Below, one piece after another: positions 24,087 through 32,598 of a stretch of 64,000 nt of DNA (within the stretch, counting starts at the first letter, position 1; the number at the start of each line of letters is the position of its first letter). Both the position numbers and the translations under genes were made by a program. A model generated the notes under the pieces. It ran no database searches and had not been told where the DNA came from. It saw nothing but the letters and a program-made list of their open reading frames with translations. The stretch is from CAIVAT01 sp037128705 (GTDB lineage Bacteria; Bacteroidota; Bacteroidia; Bacteroidales; FEN-979). The stretch is taken from the NCBI GenBank assembly GCA_037128705.1, contig JBAXVX010000020.1, positions 12,571-76,570 of the forward strand, in the 5' to 3' direction.

Positions 24087-25343
24087 ATGAAAAACCAAAA
24101 TAAATTCAAATTCCATTCCTGGTTTCCCATTGTCATCGTGTTCCTTCTGCTGATCAGCATTTCATGTAAAAAAAAGCAGGACGACACACCTGTCCCTGAT
24201 AAGCAGGTACTTATGACGATTAATTTTACAAACAATTTCATTAATCCGAAGCTTGGGGCCATCGTATTCGTCTCTGATGCCGCCGGGAAATCCCTGGCTG
24301 ATACCAGCGTGACCGGTAATCCCAGGCTGGTGCTTTCCACCTATAAGACCACCACACCCCCATACCAGGTAACGGTTGCAACATGGGATCCCGATATGCA
24401 TAATTTCCTTGTTACCATCAACACCTATACCCACGTACTTCCTGCAGAATGGACCATGAGGGGGAACCGACTCGTTTCAACCGGTGATGCAAGCTACAGC
24501 CTAACGAATGTTCCGCAGCATTCTGACCTGATCCTCTATTCAAGCTCCGGGTACTCAAACCTGACCTTTGCAGACGCCGGCAGCCTGCCGGTATACAAAT
24601 CCCCTGATTCGTTGTATATTAAGCTCAATGGAGCTGCCGGACCTATGTATAAGTGGAAAAGCGGATTGGCTGCCGGTACCAGCCTGGAAATCGACCTTAC
24701 CACCATGCAGGCAGCCGAAACCCGCACGATTTCACTGCCGGTAACGGCTCAGGATTTCCTGGCCAGGGTGTCAGGTTATAATGACACAAGCGATTATTCT
24801 GCCCTTATGGTAACAACAGATGAAGTATTGGGGGATGGCACGGCCAAAGACAAAATTGTTGTCAGCTATCCTCCGTCAGCATTTGCAAACTTCCACACCT
24901 ATCTCGAATTGGTCCAGAACTGGGATTCGGCAAGTACCTATACCTACTCAAAATTTGGCCCCATCCCTGGCGAGTTTGTCAAAACAGGAGCTGTCATCTC
25001 CGGCATTCATCCGTCAGCCGGGAGCGTCAGGTTTTCCGTATCCGGATCGTATACGGAAACCAAGGCAACCTGGCATTTTCAGGATGCTGACTACCTCGCT
25101 TTCGCATGGACCGTTCACGGACCCGACACAGTCACATTCATGACATTGCCTGCCTTGCCCAAGAGCATGGCTGCCATGTTCCCCACCCTGTCGCTCGACT
25201 CAATGCGACTTACTCTGATGGAACAAAGCTGGTATCCCGTTACCGCTTCATATCGATCATACCTGGATGTACTATTCGATCCGCTCCATCCCGGTAAGGG
25301 CAGCTACCTGGAGGCAAGCTCTGTGAGGATCATGGTGGAATGA
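24087..25343 (+). CDS. Lipoprotein of unknown function
   Basis: From MKNQNKFKFHSWF (ATG at 24087) the product has 418 residues. A signal peptide ends in LLISISC, making Cys27 the lipidation site, followed by a Lys-rich, acidic tether. The remainder is rich in Ser, Thr, Tyr and beta-prone segments (LVLSTYKTTTPPYQVTVATW, YSLTNVPQHSDLILYSS), consistent with Ig-like or beta-sandwich domains on the cell surface or in the periplasm. The frame is open further upstream to 23943, but that part covers the promoter and repeat array. I do not recognise the family. It is a single-gene unit between rpsA and ychF. Confidence 0.7.
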   Translation: MKNQNKFKFHSWFPIVIVFLLLISISCKKKQDDTPVPDKQVLMTINFTNNFINPKLGAIVFVSDAAGKSLADTSVTGNPRLVLSTYKTTTPPYQVTVATWDPDMHNFLVTINTYTHVLPAEWTMRGNRLVSTGDASYSLTNVPQHSDLILYSSSGYSNLTFADAGSLPVYKSPDSLYIKLNGAAGPMYKWKSGLAAGTSLEIDLTTMQAAETRTISLPVTAQDFLARVSGYNDTSDYSALMVTTDEVLGDGTAKDKIVVSYPPSAFANFHTYLELVQNWDSASTYTYSKFGPIPGEFVKTGAVISGIHPSAGSVRFSVSGSYTETKATWHFQDADYLAFAWTVHGPDTVTFMTLPALPKSMAAMFPTLSLDSMRLTLMEQSWYPVTASYRSYLDVLFDPLHPGKGSYLEASSVRIMVE

Positions 25344-25356
25344 AGTACTTTTTACC

Positions 25357-25364
25357 TACTTTTG
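25357..25364 (+). promoter_or_regulatory. Promoter -7 element TACTTTTG for ychF
   Basis: Exact TAnnTTTG, 19 bases before the ATG at 25384 and right after the lipoprotein stop. Confidence 0.6.
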
Positions 25365-25383
25365 CACCCTAAAATGCTTCTTT

Positions 25384-26475
25384 ATGCCATTAAAATGCGG
25401 AATTATCGGTCTATCAAGTTCAGGGAAAACCACGCTGTTCAATTGTATTTCAAATAACCGTGCGGAAACGCACAAGGCTGCCTTTGCCGGCACCAAGTCG
25501 AACCTTGGCGTGATGAATGTTCCCGATGCCCGTCTCTATGCCATCGATCAGCTGATCAAATCGGTGAAGGTGGTTCCGACCACCATTGAGATGGTTGACA
25601 TTCCTGGTCTTTCAAAAGGCGGCAGTCAAACCGAAGGAAATAAGTTCCTGTCCGACATTCGCAATGTGGATGCCCTCATCCATGTGATCCGTTGTTTTGA
25701 TGATCCGCAGATGCCTCATCTCGAAGGCTCGGTAAATGCAGTGCGTGACAAGGAGATCGTTGACCTGGAACTGCAGATCAAAGACCTTGAATCGGTGGAA
25801 AAAAAGATCATCAGGATGGAGAAGCTGGGCAAAACCGGAGACAAGGATGCAAGGCACGGGGTGGAGGTTCTCAATACCCTGAAAGCCCATCTTGAATCAT
25901 TCCAGTCAGCACGCACAGCGCCCGTTTCGGTTGATGAACGCCGGTTTCTGGATGACATGTTCCTTTTGAGCGACAAGCCCGTCATGTATGTTTGCAATGT
26001 AGATGATGCCTCTGCGATAAGCGGAAACGAATATTCATCCAGGTTCATCGAATCGGTAAAGGATGAAAATGCCGTAGTGCTGGTTATCGCTGCAAGGATG
26101 GAATCTGAGATTGCCGAACTTGAAACTGAAGAGGACCGGAACATGTTCCTGTCTGATGCCGGTTTAACCGAACCTGGCGTGAACCGTCTGGTCAGGGTTG
26201 CATTCCAGATGCTTGACCTGCAATGCTTCTTCACGGCCGGGCCCAAGGAGGTTCGTGCGTGGACCATTAAAAACGGCATGACAGCGCCCCAGGCAGCAGG
26301 CGTTATTCACAGCGACCTGGAACGTGGATTTATCCGCGCAGAGGTGATGAAATACAATGATTTTATCCAGCTGGGATCTGAGCATGCCTGCAAGGAACAC
26401 GGGAAGTTGATGGTAGAAGGTAAAAATTACGTGGTGGGTGACGGGGATATCCTGCACATCCGGTTCAACGTTTAA
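25384..26475 (+). CDS. ychF: Obg-family ATPase YchF
   Basis: Ribosome-associated P-loop ATPase linked to translation and oxidative-stress response. The 363 residues show the Walker A GLSSSGKTT at 9-17 (the family often reads GLPNVGKST), switch II DIPGLSKGGS, a helical coiled-coil insertion (about 125-180), YVCNVDD in place of the GTPase NKxD, and a C-terminal TGS domain with FFTAGPKEVRAW and FIRAEVMKYNDF. Length is standard. It converges with the LytTR gene, the two stops overlapping by four bases. Confidence 0.95.
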   Translation: MPLKCGIIGLSSSGKTTLFNCISNNRAETHKAAFAGTKSNLGVMNVPDARLYAIDQLIKSVKVVPTTIEMVDIPGLSKGGSQTEGNKFLSDIRNVDALIHVIRCFDDPQMPHLEGSVNAVRDKEIVDLELQIKDLESVEKKIIRMEKLGKTGDKDARHGVEVLNTLKAHLESFQSARTAPVSVDERRFLDDMFLLSDKPVMYVCNVDDASAISGNEYSSRFIESVKDENAVVLVIAARMESEIAELETEEDRNMFLSDAGLTEPGVNRLVRVAFQMLDLQCFFTAGPKEVRAWTIKNGMTAPQAAGVIHSDLERGFIRAEVMKYNDFIQLGSEHACKEHGKLMVEGKNYVVGDGDILHIRFNV

Positions 26476-27230
26476 ACGAACCGGGCATAGTTTTTCAGCT
26501 TTTCAAGAAAATCAGCTTTTTTCCTCACCGACACTTCAACCTCGGTATTATCCTCAAGGATGATGGAACCACCTTTTCCCTTCACATATCGTTTCACAAA
26601 CATAAGGTTGATCAGGTGTTTGCTGTGAACGCGCGAAAAAGGGAGATCTTCCAGGATTTTTTCATAATTATTCAGCGGCTTTGACGCGACAAAGCGCTGA
26701 CCGGTGGTCATGTAAAAAAGGGTGTAAACATCGCTCGCCTCCAGGCGGATGATGTCGCCAAGTTTCACGATATTCAAACCATCGGTTGAAGGGATGATGA
26801 TCTTTTCATTCTTATTTTTTAGAGAATCGCGCAAAACCCTCAGCCTGGAATCAATGTCGTCGACCTTGTTCTCATGGAAACGTTCAATCGCATTTTTCAG
26901 CACTTCAAGGTTAACCGGTTTAACCAGGTAATGGAGCGCCGAAAATTCAAAAGCCCTGACGGCATATTTATCAAAAGCGGTTACAAAAATTATCTGGAAA
27001 GCCCTGTATGAGACACGTTCGATGACATCGAATCCTTTGCCATCGGGCAGGTTAATATCCAGGAATACCAGTTCAGGCTTGATCGCATCGATCAGAAAAA
27101 TAGCTTCACTTACATTGTTGGCCGTTCCGACGATCTCAACATTCGGGAAATTGGAAGTTAACAGCGTCTGGAGAATAATGATGGCACTTTTATCATCATC
27201 GATCAGTACCGTTTTGATTACGTCACTCAT
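26472..27230 (-). CDS. LytTR-family response regulator
   Basis: A two-domain transcription regulator of 252 residues. The receiver domain has the acidic pocket LIDDD at 10-13, the phospho-acceptor D58 in LVFLDINLPDG, a conserved Thr in FVTAFD and the Lys in LVKPV. The C-terminal LytTR DNA-binding domain carries GDIIRLEASDVYTLFY and FSRVHSKHLINLMFVKRY. Such regulators normally pair with a membrane LytS or YpdA-type kinase, but no kinase gene is adjacent, so it is an orphan here. A promoter element at 27313-27320 is abutted by an 18-base palindrome, a possible site for this or another regulator. Confidence 0.92.
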   Translation of the reverse strand: MSDVIKTVLIDDDKSAIIILQTLLTSNFPNVEIVGTANNVSEAIFLIDAIKPELVFLDINLPDGKGFDVIERVSYRAFQIIFVTAFDKYAVRAFEFSALHYLVKPVNLEVLKNAIERFHENKVDDIDSRLRVLRDSLKNKNEKIIIPSTDGLNIVKLGDIIRLEASDVYTLFYMTTGQRFVASKPLNNYEKILEDLPFSRVHSKHLINLMFVKRYVKGKGGSIILEDNTEVEVSVRKKADFLEKLKNYARFV

Positions 27231-27312
27231 AAAATGTGTGTTTGCCTGTGAATAATGCTGAATTCCCTGAAAAATACAATCAAAAATGTGCGTAAAAATA
27301 GTAATTTTACTG

Positions 27313-27320
27313 CAAAAATA
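27313..27320 (-). promoter_or_regulatory. Promoter -7 element TATTTTTG for the LytTR gene
   Basis: Exact TAnnTTTG on the reverse strand, about 80 bases before the ATG. Its upstream side runs into the 27320-27337 palindrome. Confidence 0.5.
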
Positions 27321-27337
27321 ACATTACTTGTAATGTT
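27320..27337. promoter_or_regulatory. 18-base palindrome between the LytTR gene and hydE
   Basis: AACATTAC-TT-GTAATGTT has perfect eight-base arms. It sits in the core of the LytTR promoter region and 22 bases before the hydE ATG. A dimeric regulator could bind here and affect either gene; the regulator is unknown. A smaller AGTAA-TT-TTACT repeat lies at 27300. Confidence 0.55.
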
Positions 27338-27359
27338 GCTAAAGTATTAATATAAATCC

Positions 27360-28454
27360 ATGATTTTGCCCACTGTTGAAAAAATTGTAGAAAAACCTTT
27401 TCTGACCCGTAACGATCTCATTTATCTTTTGGGGACCGCAGGGAAAGAGCGGCTGTCTCTTTTCACAAAGGCCAAAGAGACGAAAGCCGCGTTTGTCGGG
27501 AATAAGGTCTATTTCAGGGGATTGATCGAGTACGCCAATTTTTGCAGGAAAAACTGTTACTATTGCGGGATCCGGGCCGGGAACAGCCGTTATGCCCGTT
27601 ACCAGATGAGCGATGAAGAGGTTCTTGAGGCAGTCAGGTACGCTGAAGTGAATCATTATGCCTCCATTGTGATTCAATCGGGTGAGCAGACGAACCAGCG
27701 GTTCGTTTCCAAAATTGAATCCCTGCTGAAAAGGATCACGGAGCAATCGGAAGGGAAAATGCATGTGACGCTTTCACTGGGGGAACAAAGCGAAGAGACT
27801 TACCGCCGCTGGATGGAGGCCGGATCTCACCGTTATCTGTTGCGAATAGAAGTTTCAAATCCGGAGTTGTATGGCAAATTGCATCCACACAATAAAACCC
27901 ACAACTATCAGAACCGGCTCGATGCCTTGAAATTGCTTCGGAAAGTCGGTTACCAGGTTGGTACCGGCGTCATGATCGGCCTGCCGTTTCAAACCCTCTC
28001 CGACCTGGCCGATGACCTGCTTTTTTTTCGTGAGTTCGATATTGACATGGCAGGCATGGGTCCATATATTGAACATGCTGACACCCCGCTTTATCAATTT
28101 AAAGATAAACTTGTACCCCTTACGGAGCGCTTTGACCTGGCCTTGAAAATGGTTGCGATTTTACGGATCATGATGAAAAACATCAACATTGCGGCCACCA
28201 CGGCCATGCAGGCCATTGACCCGCAGGGCCGGGAAAAAGCCCTGATGGTTGGCGCCAACGTCATCATGCCCAACCTTACTCCCGTGAAATACCGCCAGGA
28301 TTATCTCCTTTACGAAAACAAACCCTGCATTGACGAAGAGGCCGAAGAATGTAAAAGCTGCCTCGAAACACGCATCTACATGGCAGGCGATACCATCGGG
28401 TACGGTGAATGGGGCGATTCGCTGCATTACAGGGAAAGAGAGACCAGATCATGA
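27360..28454 (+). CDS. hydE: Radical SAM protein HydE, [FeFe]-hydrogenase maturase
   Basis: HydE helps build the H-cluster of [FeFe] hydrogenase. The 364 residues show the radical SAM cluster motif CRKNCYYC (C62, C66, C69) in YANFCRKNCYYCGIRAGN, where HydE proteins usually read NxCxxxCxYCGIR. Next come SIVIQSGEQT, LSLGEQSEETYRRWMEAGSHRY, RIEVSNPELY and GTGVMIGLPFQT. The end EECKSCLETRIYMAGD corresponds to the optional second cluster region. BioB-like or PylB enzymes are relatives, but the overall pattern is HydE. No hydF, hydG or hydrogenase subunit lies in the window. rlmD starts within its stop codon. Confidence 0.85.
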   Translation: MILPTVEKIVEKPFLTRNDLIYLLGTAGKERLSLFTKAKETKAAFVGNKVYFRGLIEYANFCRKNCYYCGIRAGNSRYARYQMSDEEVLEAVRYAEVNHYASIVIQSGEQTNQRFVSKIESLLKRITEQSEGKMHVTLSLGEQSEETYRRWMEAGSHRYLLRIEVSNPELYGKLHPHNKTHNYQNRLDALKLLRKVGYQVGTGVMIGLPFQTLSDLADDLLFFREFDIDMAGMGPYIEHADTPLYQFKDKLVPLTERFDLALKMVAILRIMMKNINIAATTAMQAIDPQGREKALMVGANVIMPNLTPVKYRQDYLLYENKPCIDEEAEECKSCLETRIYMAGDTIGYGEWGDSLHYRERETRS

Positions 28455-29884
28455 AGAACCTGCAACCAGTCATTTATAAATCGGTCGAGATCATCGATGC
28501 CGGATCAGAGGGCATGGCCGTAGGAAAGATCAACGACCAGATCATATTTGTGCCCTTCGTAGTGCCCGGCGATGTGGTGGATGTCCAGCTGACCCGAAAG
28601 AAAAAAAGATATCTTGAAGGAAAGGCGGTTTTTCTGCACACGGCCTCTTCCAAGAGAATTGAGCCACACTGCACCCATTTCGGATTGTGTGGCGGATGCC
28701 GCTGGCAAAACATGAAATATGAAGATCAGCTGTTCTATAAGCAAAAACAGGTTTTCGACAGTTTCACCCGGATTGGAAAACTGGAAAATCCAACCATCCT
28801 GCCCATTTTATCTTCACCAAAAATCAGGTATTACCGGAACAAGCTTGACTTCACCTTTTCAAACCATCGCTGGCTGACTGATGATGACCGCATCCGGGAG
28901 TCGGGAACTGTAAACACCGATGCGTTGGGATTTCATATTCCCCAGTTTTTTGACAAGGTCGTCGATATTCAGGAATGTTTTCACCAAAAGGATCCGTCCA
29001 ATGCCATCCGGACTGAAATGCGGAAATTTGCCGTTGAACATAAGCTAAGTTTCTACGATGTGCGCACCTGGCAGGGCTTCCTTCGCAACCTGATCATCCG
29101 AAATACCGAAGCCGGGGGTTTTATGGTGATCATGGTTTTCCGCCACGAAGATGATATCATCCCTGTAATGCTTGATCATCTTGCAGCCCGGTTCCCCGAA
29201 ATAACCAGTCTATTCTATGTGATCAACCCCAAACAGAACGACACCATCTACGACCTCGGCTTTAACCTGTTCCGGGGTGATCCCTATATCATCGAGACAA
29301 TGCCGTCATTCCGCCCGGGAGGCAAAGAGATTGAATTCAGGATCGGGCCTGCCTCATTTTTCCAGACCAACTCGTTCCAGGCAGTGAACCTTTACAGGAC
29401 GGCTGCAGAATTTGCAGAATTCACCGGCGATGAACATGTATACGATCTCTATACCGGAACTGGGACCATCGCCAATTACATCGCCCCGTATGTTCAGAGG
29501 GTCATTGGGATTGAATCAGTGGAAGCAGCCATTGCCGACGCGAAAGTCAACGCCCGGATCAACGGAATCCAAAATACCTTCTTTTTCGCCGGGGAGGCCG
29601 AGAAGATGCTGACCCCTGCTTTTTTTGAATCAAACGGCAGACCGGATATTATCATCACCGATCCACCCCGAAACGGGATGCACGAAAAAGTTGTGCACGC
29701 CATCCTGGATGCAAAACCATCAAAGGTCGTTTATGTCAGCTGCAATCCGGCAACCCAGGCCAGGGACCTGGCCCTGATGAACGAACACTACCTGATGGAA
29801 AAATGTCAGCCGATAGATATGTTTCCACATACACACCATGTTGAAAATGTTGCGCTGCTGAGATTGCGGGAGGGAATCTGTTAA
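28451..29884 (+). CDS. rlmD: 23S rRNA (uracil-C5)-methyltransferase RlmD/RumA type
   Basis: SAM-dependent methyltransferase predicted to modify 23S rRNA uracil 1939 (or 747). Start ATG at 28451 overlaps the hydE stop. The 477 residues comprise an N-terminal TRAM domain (GMAVGKINDQIIFVPFVVPGD), the 4Fe-4S motif CTHFGLCGGCRWQ, the methyltransferase core with DLYTGTGTIANY, the DPPRNGMH loop and the catalytic cysteine in YVSCNPAT, ending HTHHVENVALL. All hallmarks of the TrmA/RlmD family are intact. The cluster-bearing form fits RlmD. An extra upstream ATG at 28409 lies inside hydE and is not used. Confidence 0.93.
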   Translation: MKNLQPVIYKSVEIIDAGSEGMAVGKINDQIIFVPFVVPGDVVDVQLTRKKKRYLEGKAVFLHTASSKRIEPHCTHFGLCGGCRWQNMKYEDQLFYKQKQVFDSFTRIGKLENPTILPILSSPKIRYYRNKLDFTFSNHRWLTDDDRIRESGTVNTDALGFHIPQFFDKVVDIQECFHQKDPSNAIRTEMRKFAVEHKLSFYDVRTWQGFLRNLIIRNTEAGGFMVIMVFRHEDDIIPVMLDHLAARFPEITSLFYVINPKQNDTIYDLGFNLFRGDPYIIETMPSFRPGGKEIEFRIGPASFFQTNSFQAVNLYRTAAEFAEFTGDEHVYDLYTGTGTIANYIAPYVQRVIGIESVEAAIADAKVNARINGIQNTFFFAGEAEKMLTPAFFESNGRPDIIITDPPRNGMHEKVVHAILDAKPSKVVYVSCNPATQARDLALMNEHYLMEKCQPIDMFPHTHHVENVALLRLREGIC

Positions 29885-29915
29885 TTGTTCAGGTCATATT
29901 CATTCAGAAGAAAGG

Positions 29916-30425
29916 CTACCCCTGCCGGCTATGGATCCATTCAACGAGCTTGTCGGGATTCAGTCTTTTTGCATCGACTGTAAAATCTGCCTGTTCATAA
30001 TAAAATTTACGCTGTTCAATCTGTGAACTGACGTTCGCTTCAAAATCATTCACCGGCATGGCCTTAAGCAAGGGCCTTTTCCATTTGGCCTGCTGCAAGC
30101 GTCCGATCAGGTCGGACACTTCCCATTTCAGGTAAATTGAAACCCCCGATTCCTTTATAAAACGCATGTTGTCGAAAAAGCAGGGGGTTCCTCCTCCTGT
30201 GGCGATTACAACATCATCATAATTTATCGTTTCGAGTAGAAGCGATTGTTCGATCGTTCTGAACCCTGCTTCATCATATTTTTCAAAAAAATCAAGGACC
30301 CTGATACGGAACTGCTGTTCGAACAGATGATCGAGGTCCAGGAACGAGAACCCAAGCTTTTCAGCAAGCAGGCGCCCCAGTTTCGATTTTCCCGAGGCCA
30401 TATAACCAATGAGGTAGATACGCAT
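29916..30425 (-). CDS. aroK: Shikimate kinase
   Basis: Phosphorylates shikimate at the 3-hydroxyl in aromatic amino acid and chorismate biosynthesis. The 169 residues start MRIYLIGYMASGKSKLG with the Walker A GYMASGKS at 7-14, then DLDHLFE with the shikimate-binding aspartate, FRTIEQ with the conserved Arg and Glu, and ATGGGTPCF. The upstream extension to 30467 is not needed. The product chorismate feeds MqnA (35.6 kb) among others. It is divergent from the DUF1573 lipoprotein gene. The call is firm. Confidence 0.95.
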   Translation of the reverse strand: MRIYLIGYMASGKSKLGRLLAEKLGFSFLDLDHLFEQQFRIRVLDFFEKYDEAGFRTIEQSLLLETINYDDVVIATGGGTPCFFDNMRFIKESGVSIYLKWEVSDLIGRLQQAKWKRPLLKAMPVNDFEANVSSQIEQRKFYYEQADFTVDAKRLNPDKLVEWIHSRQG

Positions 30426-30451
30426 TGCTGTAAAATTATGAATATTTTTCA

Positions 30452-30459
30452 TAACTTTG
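30452..30459 (+). promoter_or_regulatory. Promoter -7 element TAACTTTG for the DUF1573-yajC-coaE unit
   Basis: Exact TAnnTTTG, 24 bases before the ATG at 30484. It supports that ATG over the one at 30457. Confidence 0.6.
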
Positions 30460-30483
30460 CACTGCAATACAAGGAGTCAAAAC

Positions 30484-30963
30484 ATGCTTCAGAAAAAACT
30501 TTCCCAACTATTTCTAATGATAACCCTCCTCCTGATGTGGGGATGCAACCAGGGTGGTCCAAACGGGGAGGGGACCCTTTCAACCGATGTGGTGAACAAT
30601 CCCAATTCGGCCAGTGGCAAAGCCAATCATGATGCGCTTCCGGTCATTACCTTTACTGAAACCGAGCATGATTTTGGCCGGATTCTTGAAGGTGAGACAG
30701 TTTCCTATATCTTTAATTTTAAGAATACCGGCAAATCCGATCTCATCATTGCAGAGGTATCCACCTCGTGCGGGTGTACCGTTCCCTCCTACCCTAAGAT
30801 GCCCGTTCGCCCGGGAGAATCGGGAACCGTGAAAGTGGCATTCAACAGCAATGGGAAAAGAGGATTCCAGAATAAAAATGTAGTCGTCGTTTCCAACACC
30901 CAACCCAATACCACCATCATCAGGATCAAAGCCCAGGTGGTGAATCCGGCAACAGAAAAGTAG
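30484..30963 (+). CDS. DUF1573 domain lipoprotein
   Basis: A 159-residue exported protein: signal peptide ending LLLMWGC with lipidated Cys21, a short Gly/Asn/Ser-rich tether, then one DUF1573 Ig-like domain from about 55. The domain shows EHDFGRILEGETVSYIFNF, NTGKSDLIIAEVSTSCGCT and RPGESGTVKVAFNS, the standard order. DUF1573 proteins are abundant in Bacteroidota, and their role is not established. It precedes yajC by 60 bases that contain a heptamer array and may be part of that operon. Confidence 0.88.
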   Translation: MLQKKLSQLFLMITLLLMWGCNQGGPNGEGTLSTDVVNNPNSASGKANHDALPVITFTETEHDFGRILEGETVSYIFNFKNTGKSDLIIAEVSTSCGCTVPSYPKMPVRPGESGTVKVAFNSNGKRGFQNKNVVVVSNTQPNTTIIRIKAQVVNPATEK

Positions 30964-30982
30964 CTGGTCAGATAGTGAAAAA

Positions 30983-31017
30983 AATCGTAGTTCTTAATTC
31001 GTAAATCTAAAATCGCA
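30983..31017. repeat. Heptamer array between the DUF1573 gene and yajC
   Basis: Five seven-base units in register: AATCGTA, GTTCTTA, ATTCGTA, AATCTAA, AATCGCA. Units are more diverged than at other loci but keep the seven-base phase. Confidence 0.7.
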
Positions 31018-31023
31018 ATTTTT

Positions 31024-31353
31024 ATGACAAACCTTTTGAATATCCTATTGATGACTCCTCAGGGCCAGGGCGGACAGCAGAGTGGCTGGATGTCATTTTT
31101 ACCCCTTTTGCTGATCATTGTCGTCTTCTATTTCTTTTTTATCCGTCCTCAGATGAAGCGGTCAAAAGATCAGAAAAAATTCAAAGAAAACCTCCAGAAG
31201 GGACAGAAAATAATCACCATTGGTGGCATACATGGCCGGATTGTTGAGATCCAGGAAACTACCGTAACAATCGAAGTTGAAAACAATGTACGGCTCCGCG
31301 TTGAGAAAACAGCCGTCGCCATGGACAACACCCAGACCATCGAAGCGAAGTAA
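31024..31353 (+). CDS. yajC: Preprotein translocase accessory subunit YajC
   Basis: Small membrane partner of SecDF in the Sec machinery. The 109 residues have a Gln/Gly-rich start, one membrane helix (about 23-41, FLPLLLIIVVFYFFFIRPQM) ending in the diagnostic FIRPQMKRSKDQKKF, and a cytoplasmic domain with GQKIITIGGIHGRI and VRLRVEKTAV. It heads the conserved Bacteroidota order yajC, ybbR-like, coaE, with gaps of 21 and 3 bases. Confidence 0.95.
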   Translation: MTNLLNILLMTPQGQGGQQSGWMSFLPLLLIIVVFYFFFIRPQMKRSKDQKKFKENLQKGQKIITIGGIHGRIVEIQETTVTIEVENNVRLRVEKTAVAMDNTQTIEAK

Positions 31354-31374
31354 ATTGTTCAAAACCATCGACCG

Positions 31375-31965
31375 ATGAAATCCGATTTTCTTGAATTCAT
31401 CGGAAATGCCCGGCAACGCCGCAGTGAAAAATTCAGGAATCACTTGCCTGTTTTCATTGTGTGCCTGGTTATTTCAATTTTTATTTGGACGCTGGTAAGG
31501 CTCTCCAAAGACTATTACTATTCGATCGAGTACCGTTTGAATTTTACCCATGTACCCGGAAACCTAAAAATGACGGGCTGTTCCGATTCAACGATGAATC
31601 TGCGGATCAAGGTGCAGGGCTTTGAATTTTTCTCTGAGCAATTCATCATCAAACAGGACAGGGAATTCGAAGTCAGCCTGCGCAATGTGCGATTAACGAA
31701 CAGCGGCGATCATATCCTGGGATACCTGGTGACAAACCGGATCGGAAAGGAGATCATTGCACAGTCGAATTTCCCGAGCGATGTCTATTTTGTTTCGCCC
31801 GACACGCTTTTTTTTGAATTCGAGAAGTCATCGATAAAGCGCATTCCTGCCCGCACATCCAGTACCTTTATCAGGATGCAGGTAGGTGGAAAAGACACGG
31901 TGATGCACCTGTCGGACAGCCTGATGCATCACATTGACATGAAAACCATACCAAAGAAGCACTGA
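31375..31965 (+). CDS. YbbR-like membrane-anchored protein, short form
   Basis: A 196-residue protein with an N-terminal cytoplasmic stretch, one membrane helix (about 24-42, LPVFIVCLVISIFIWTLVRL) and an extracytoplasmic beta-rich part resembling a single YbbR domain (RLNFTHVPGNLKM, LRIKVQGFEFFS). In Bacteroidota a YbbR-like gene commonly stands between yajC and coaE, which is exactly this place. Relatives are usually above 300 residues with more YbbR repeats, so this one appears shortened at the C-terminus. Some YbbR proteins regulate diadenylate cyclases; that function is not shown here. Confidence 0.72.
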   Translation: MKSDFLEFIGNARQRRSEKFRNHLPVFIVCLVISIFIWTLVRLSKDYYYSIEYRLNFTHVPGNLKMTGCSDSTMNLRIKVQGFEFFSEQFIIKQDREFEVSLRNVRLTNSGDHILGYLVTNRIGKEIIAQSNFPSDVYFVSPDTLFFEFEKSSIKRIPARTSSTFIRMQVGGKDTVMHLSDSLMHHIDMKTIPKKH

Positions 31966-31968
31966 CTG

Positions 31969-32598
31969 ATGTTAAAAATAGGTCTTACCGGGAACATTGG
32001 AAGCGGCAAAACCATGGTCTCAGAGATTTTCTCTGTACTGGGGATTCCCGTTTATAATGCCGACAGGGAATCAAAAAAGTTCCTGGATGATCCGAATGTT
32101 AAAAATGCGGTCATCAAGCATTTCGGCTATGGCATCCTCACCAACAATCATGAGGTAAACCGCCGGTCGCTGGCATCCATTGTTTTCACCGATGAGAAAG
32201 CGCTTCTCATTTTAAATTCGATTCTCCATCCGCGTGTTAAGGAGGATTTCCGCAACTGGGCAAACCTTCAAACAGGAAAACCTTACGTGATGCAGGAGGC
32301 GGCCATCATCTTTGAAAGCGGGTCCGGCAAGGAATATGATTATGTTATTCATGTTTCCTGTCCAAAAGAAACAGCCATCGACCGTGTCATGAAAAGAGAC
32401 AACATCGATGGCCATTCTGTACTTCGGCGGATGCAGTTTCAAATTGAAGAAACAGAGAAATCGCTGCTGGCAAATTTCATCATCCGCAATGACGGCTCCG
32501 AACTTGTCATTCCCCAGGTCCTGGCCATTCATCAACAGTTGCTAGAGATTGGCACGAACCGCAACAATGAAATTACGCCCGGGGCTGCTGATGCCTGA
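31969..32598 (+). CDS. coaE: Dephospho-CoA kinase
   Basis: Last step of coenzyme A synthesis. The 209 residues start with MLKIGLTGNIGSGKTMV, containing the Walker A loop at 8-15, followed by FSVLGIPVYNADRESKKF, RRSLASIVF, LHPRVKEDF and the lid region ESGSGKEYDYVIHV. The final part diverges from the family and overlaps the convergent TonB receptor gene by 57 bases; both frames look real. It belongs to the yajC operon. Confidence 0.94.
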   Translation: MLKIGLTGNIGSGKTMVSEIFSVLGIPVYNADRESKKFLDDPNVKNAVIKHFGYGILTNNHEVNRRSLASIVFTDEKALLILNSILHPRVKEDFRNWANLQTGKPYVMQEAAIIFESGSGKEYDYVIHVSCPKETAIDRVMKRDNIDGHSVLRRMQFQIEETEKSLLANFIIRNDGSELVIPQVLAIHQQLLEIGTNRNNEITPGAADA

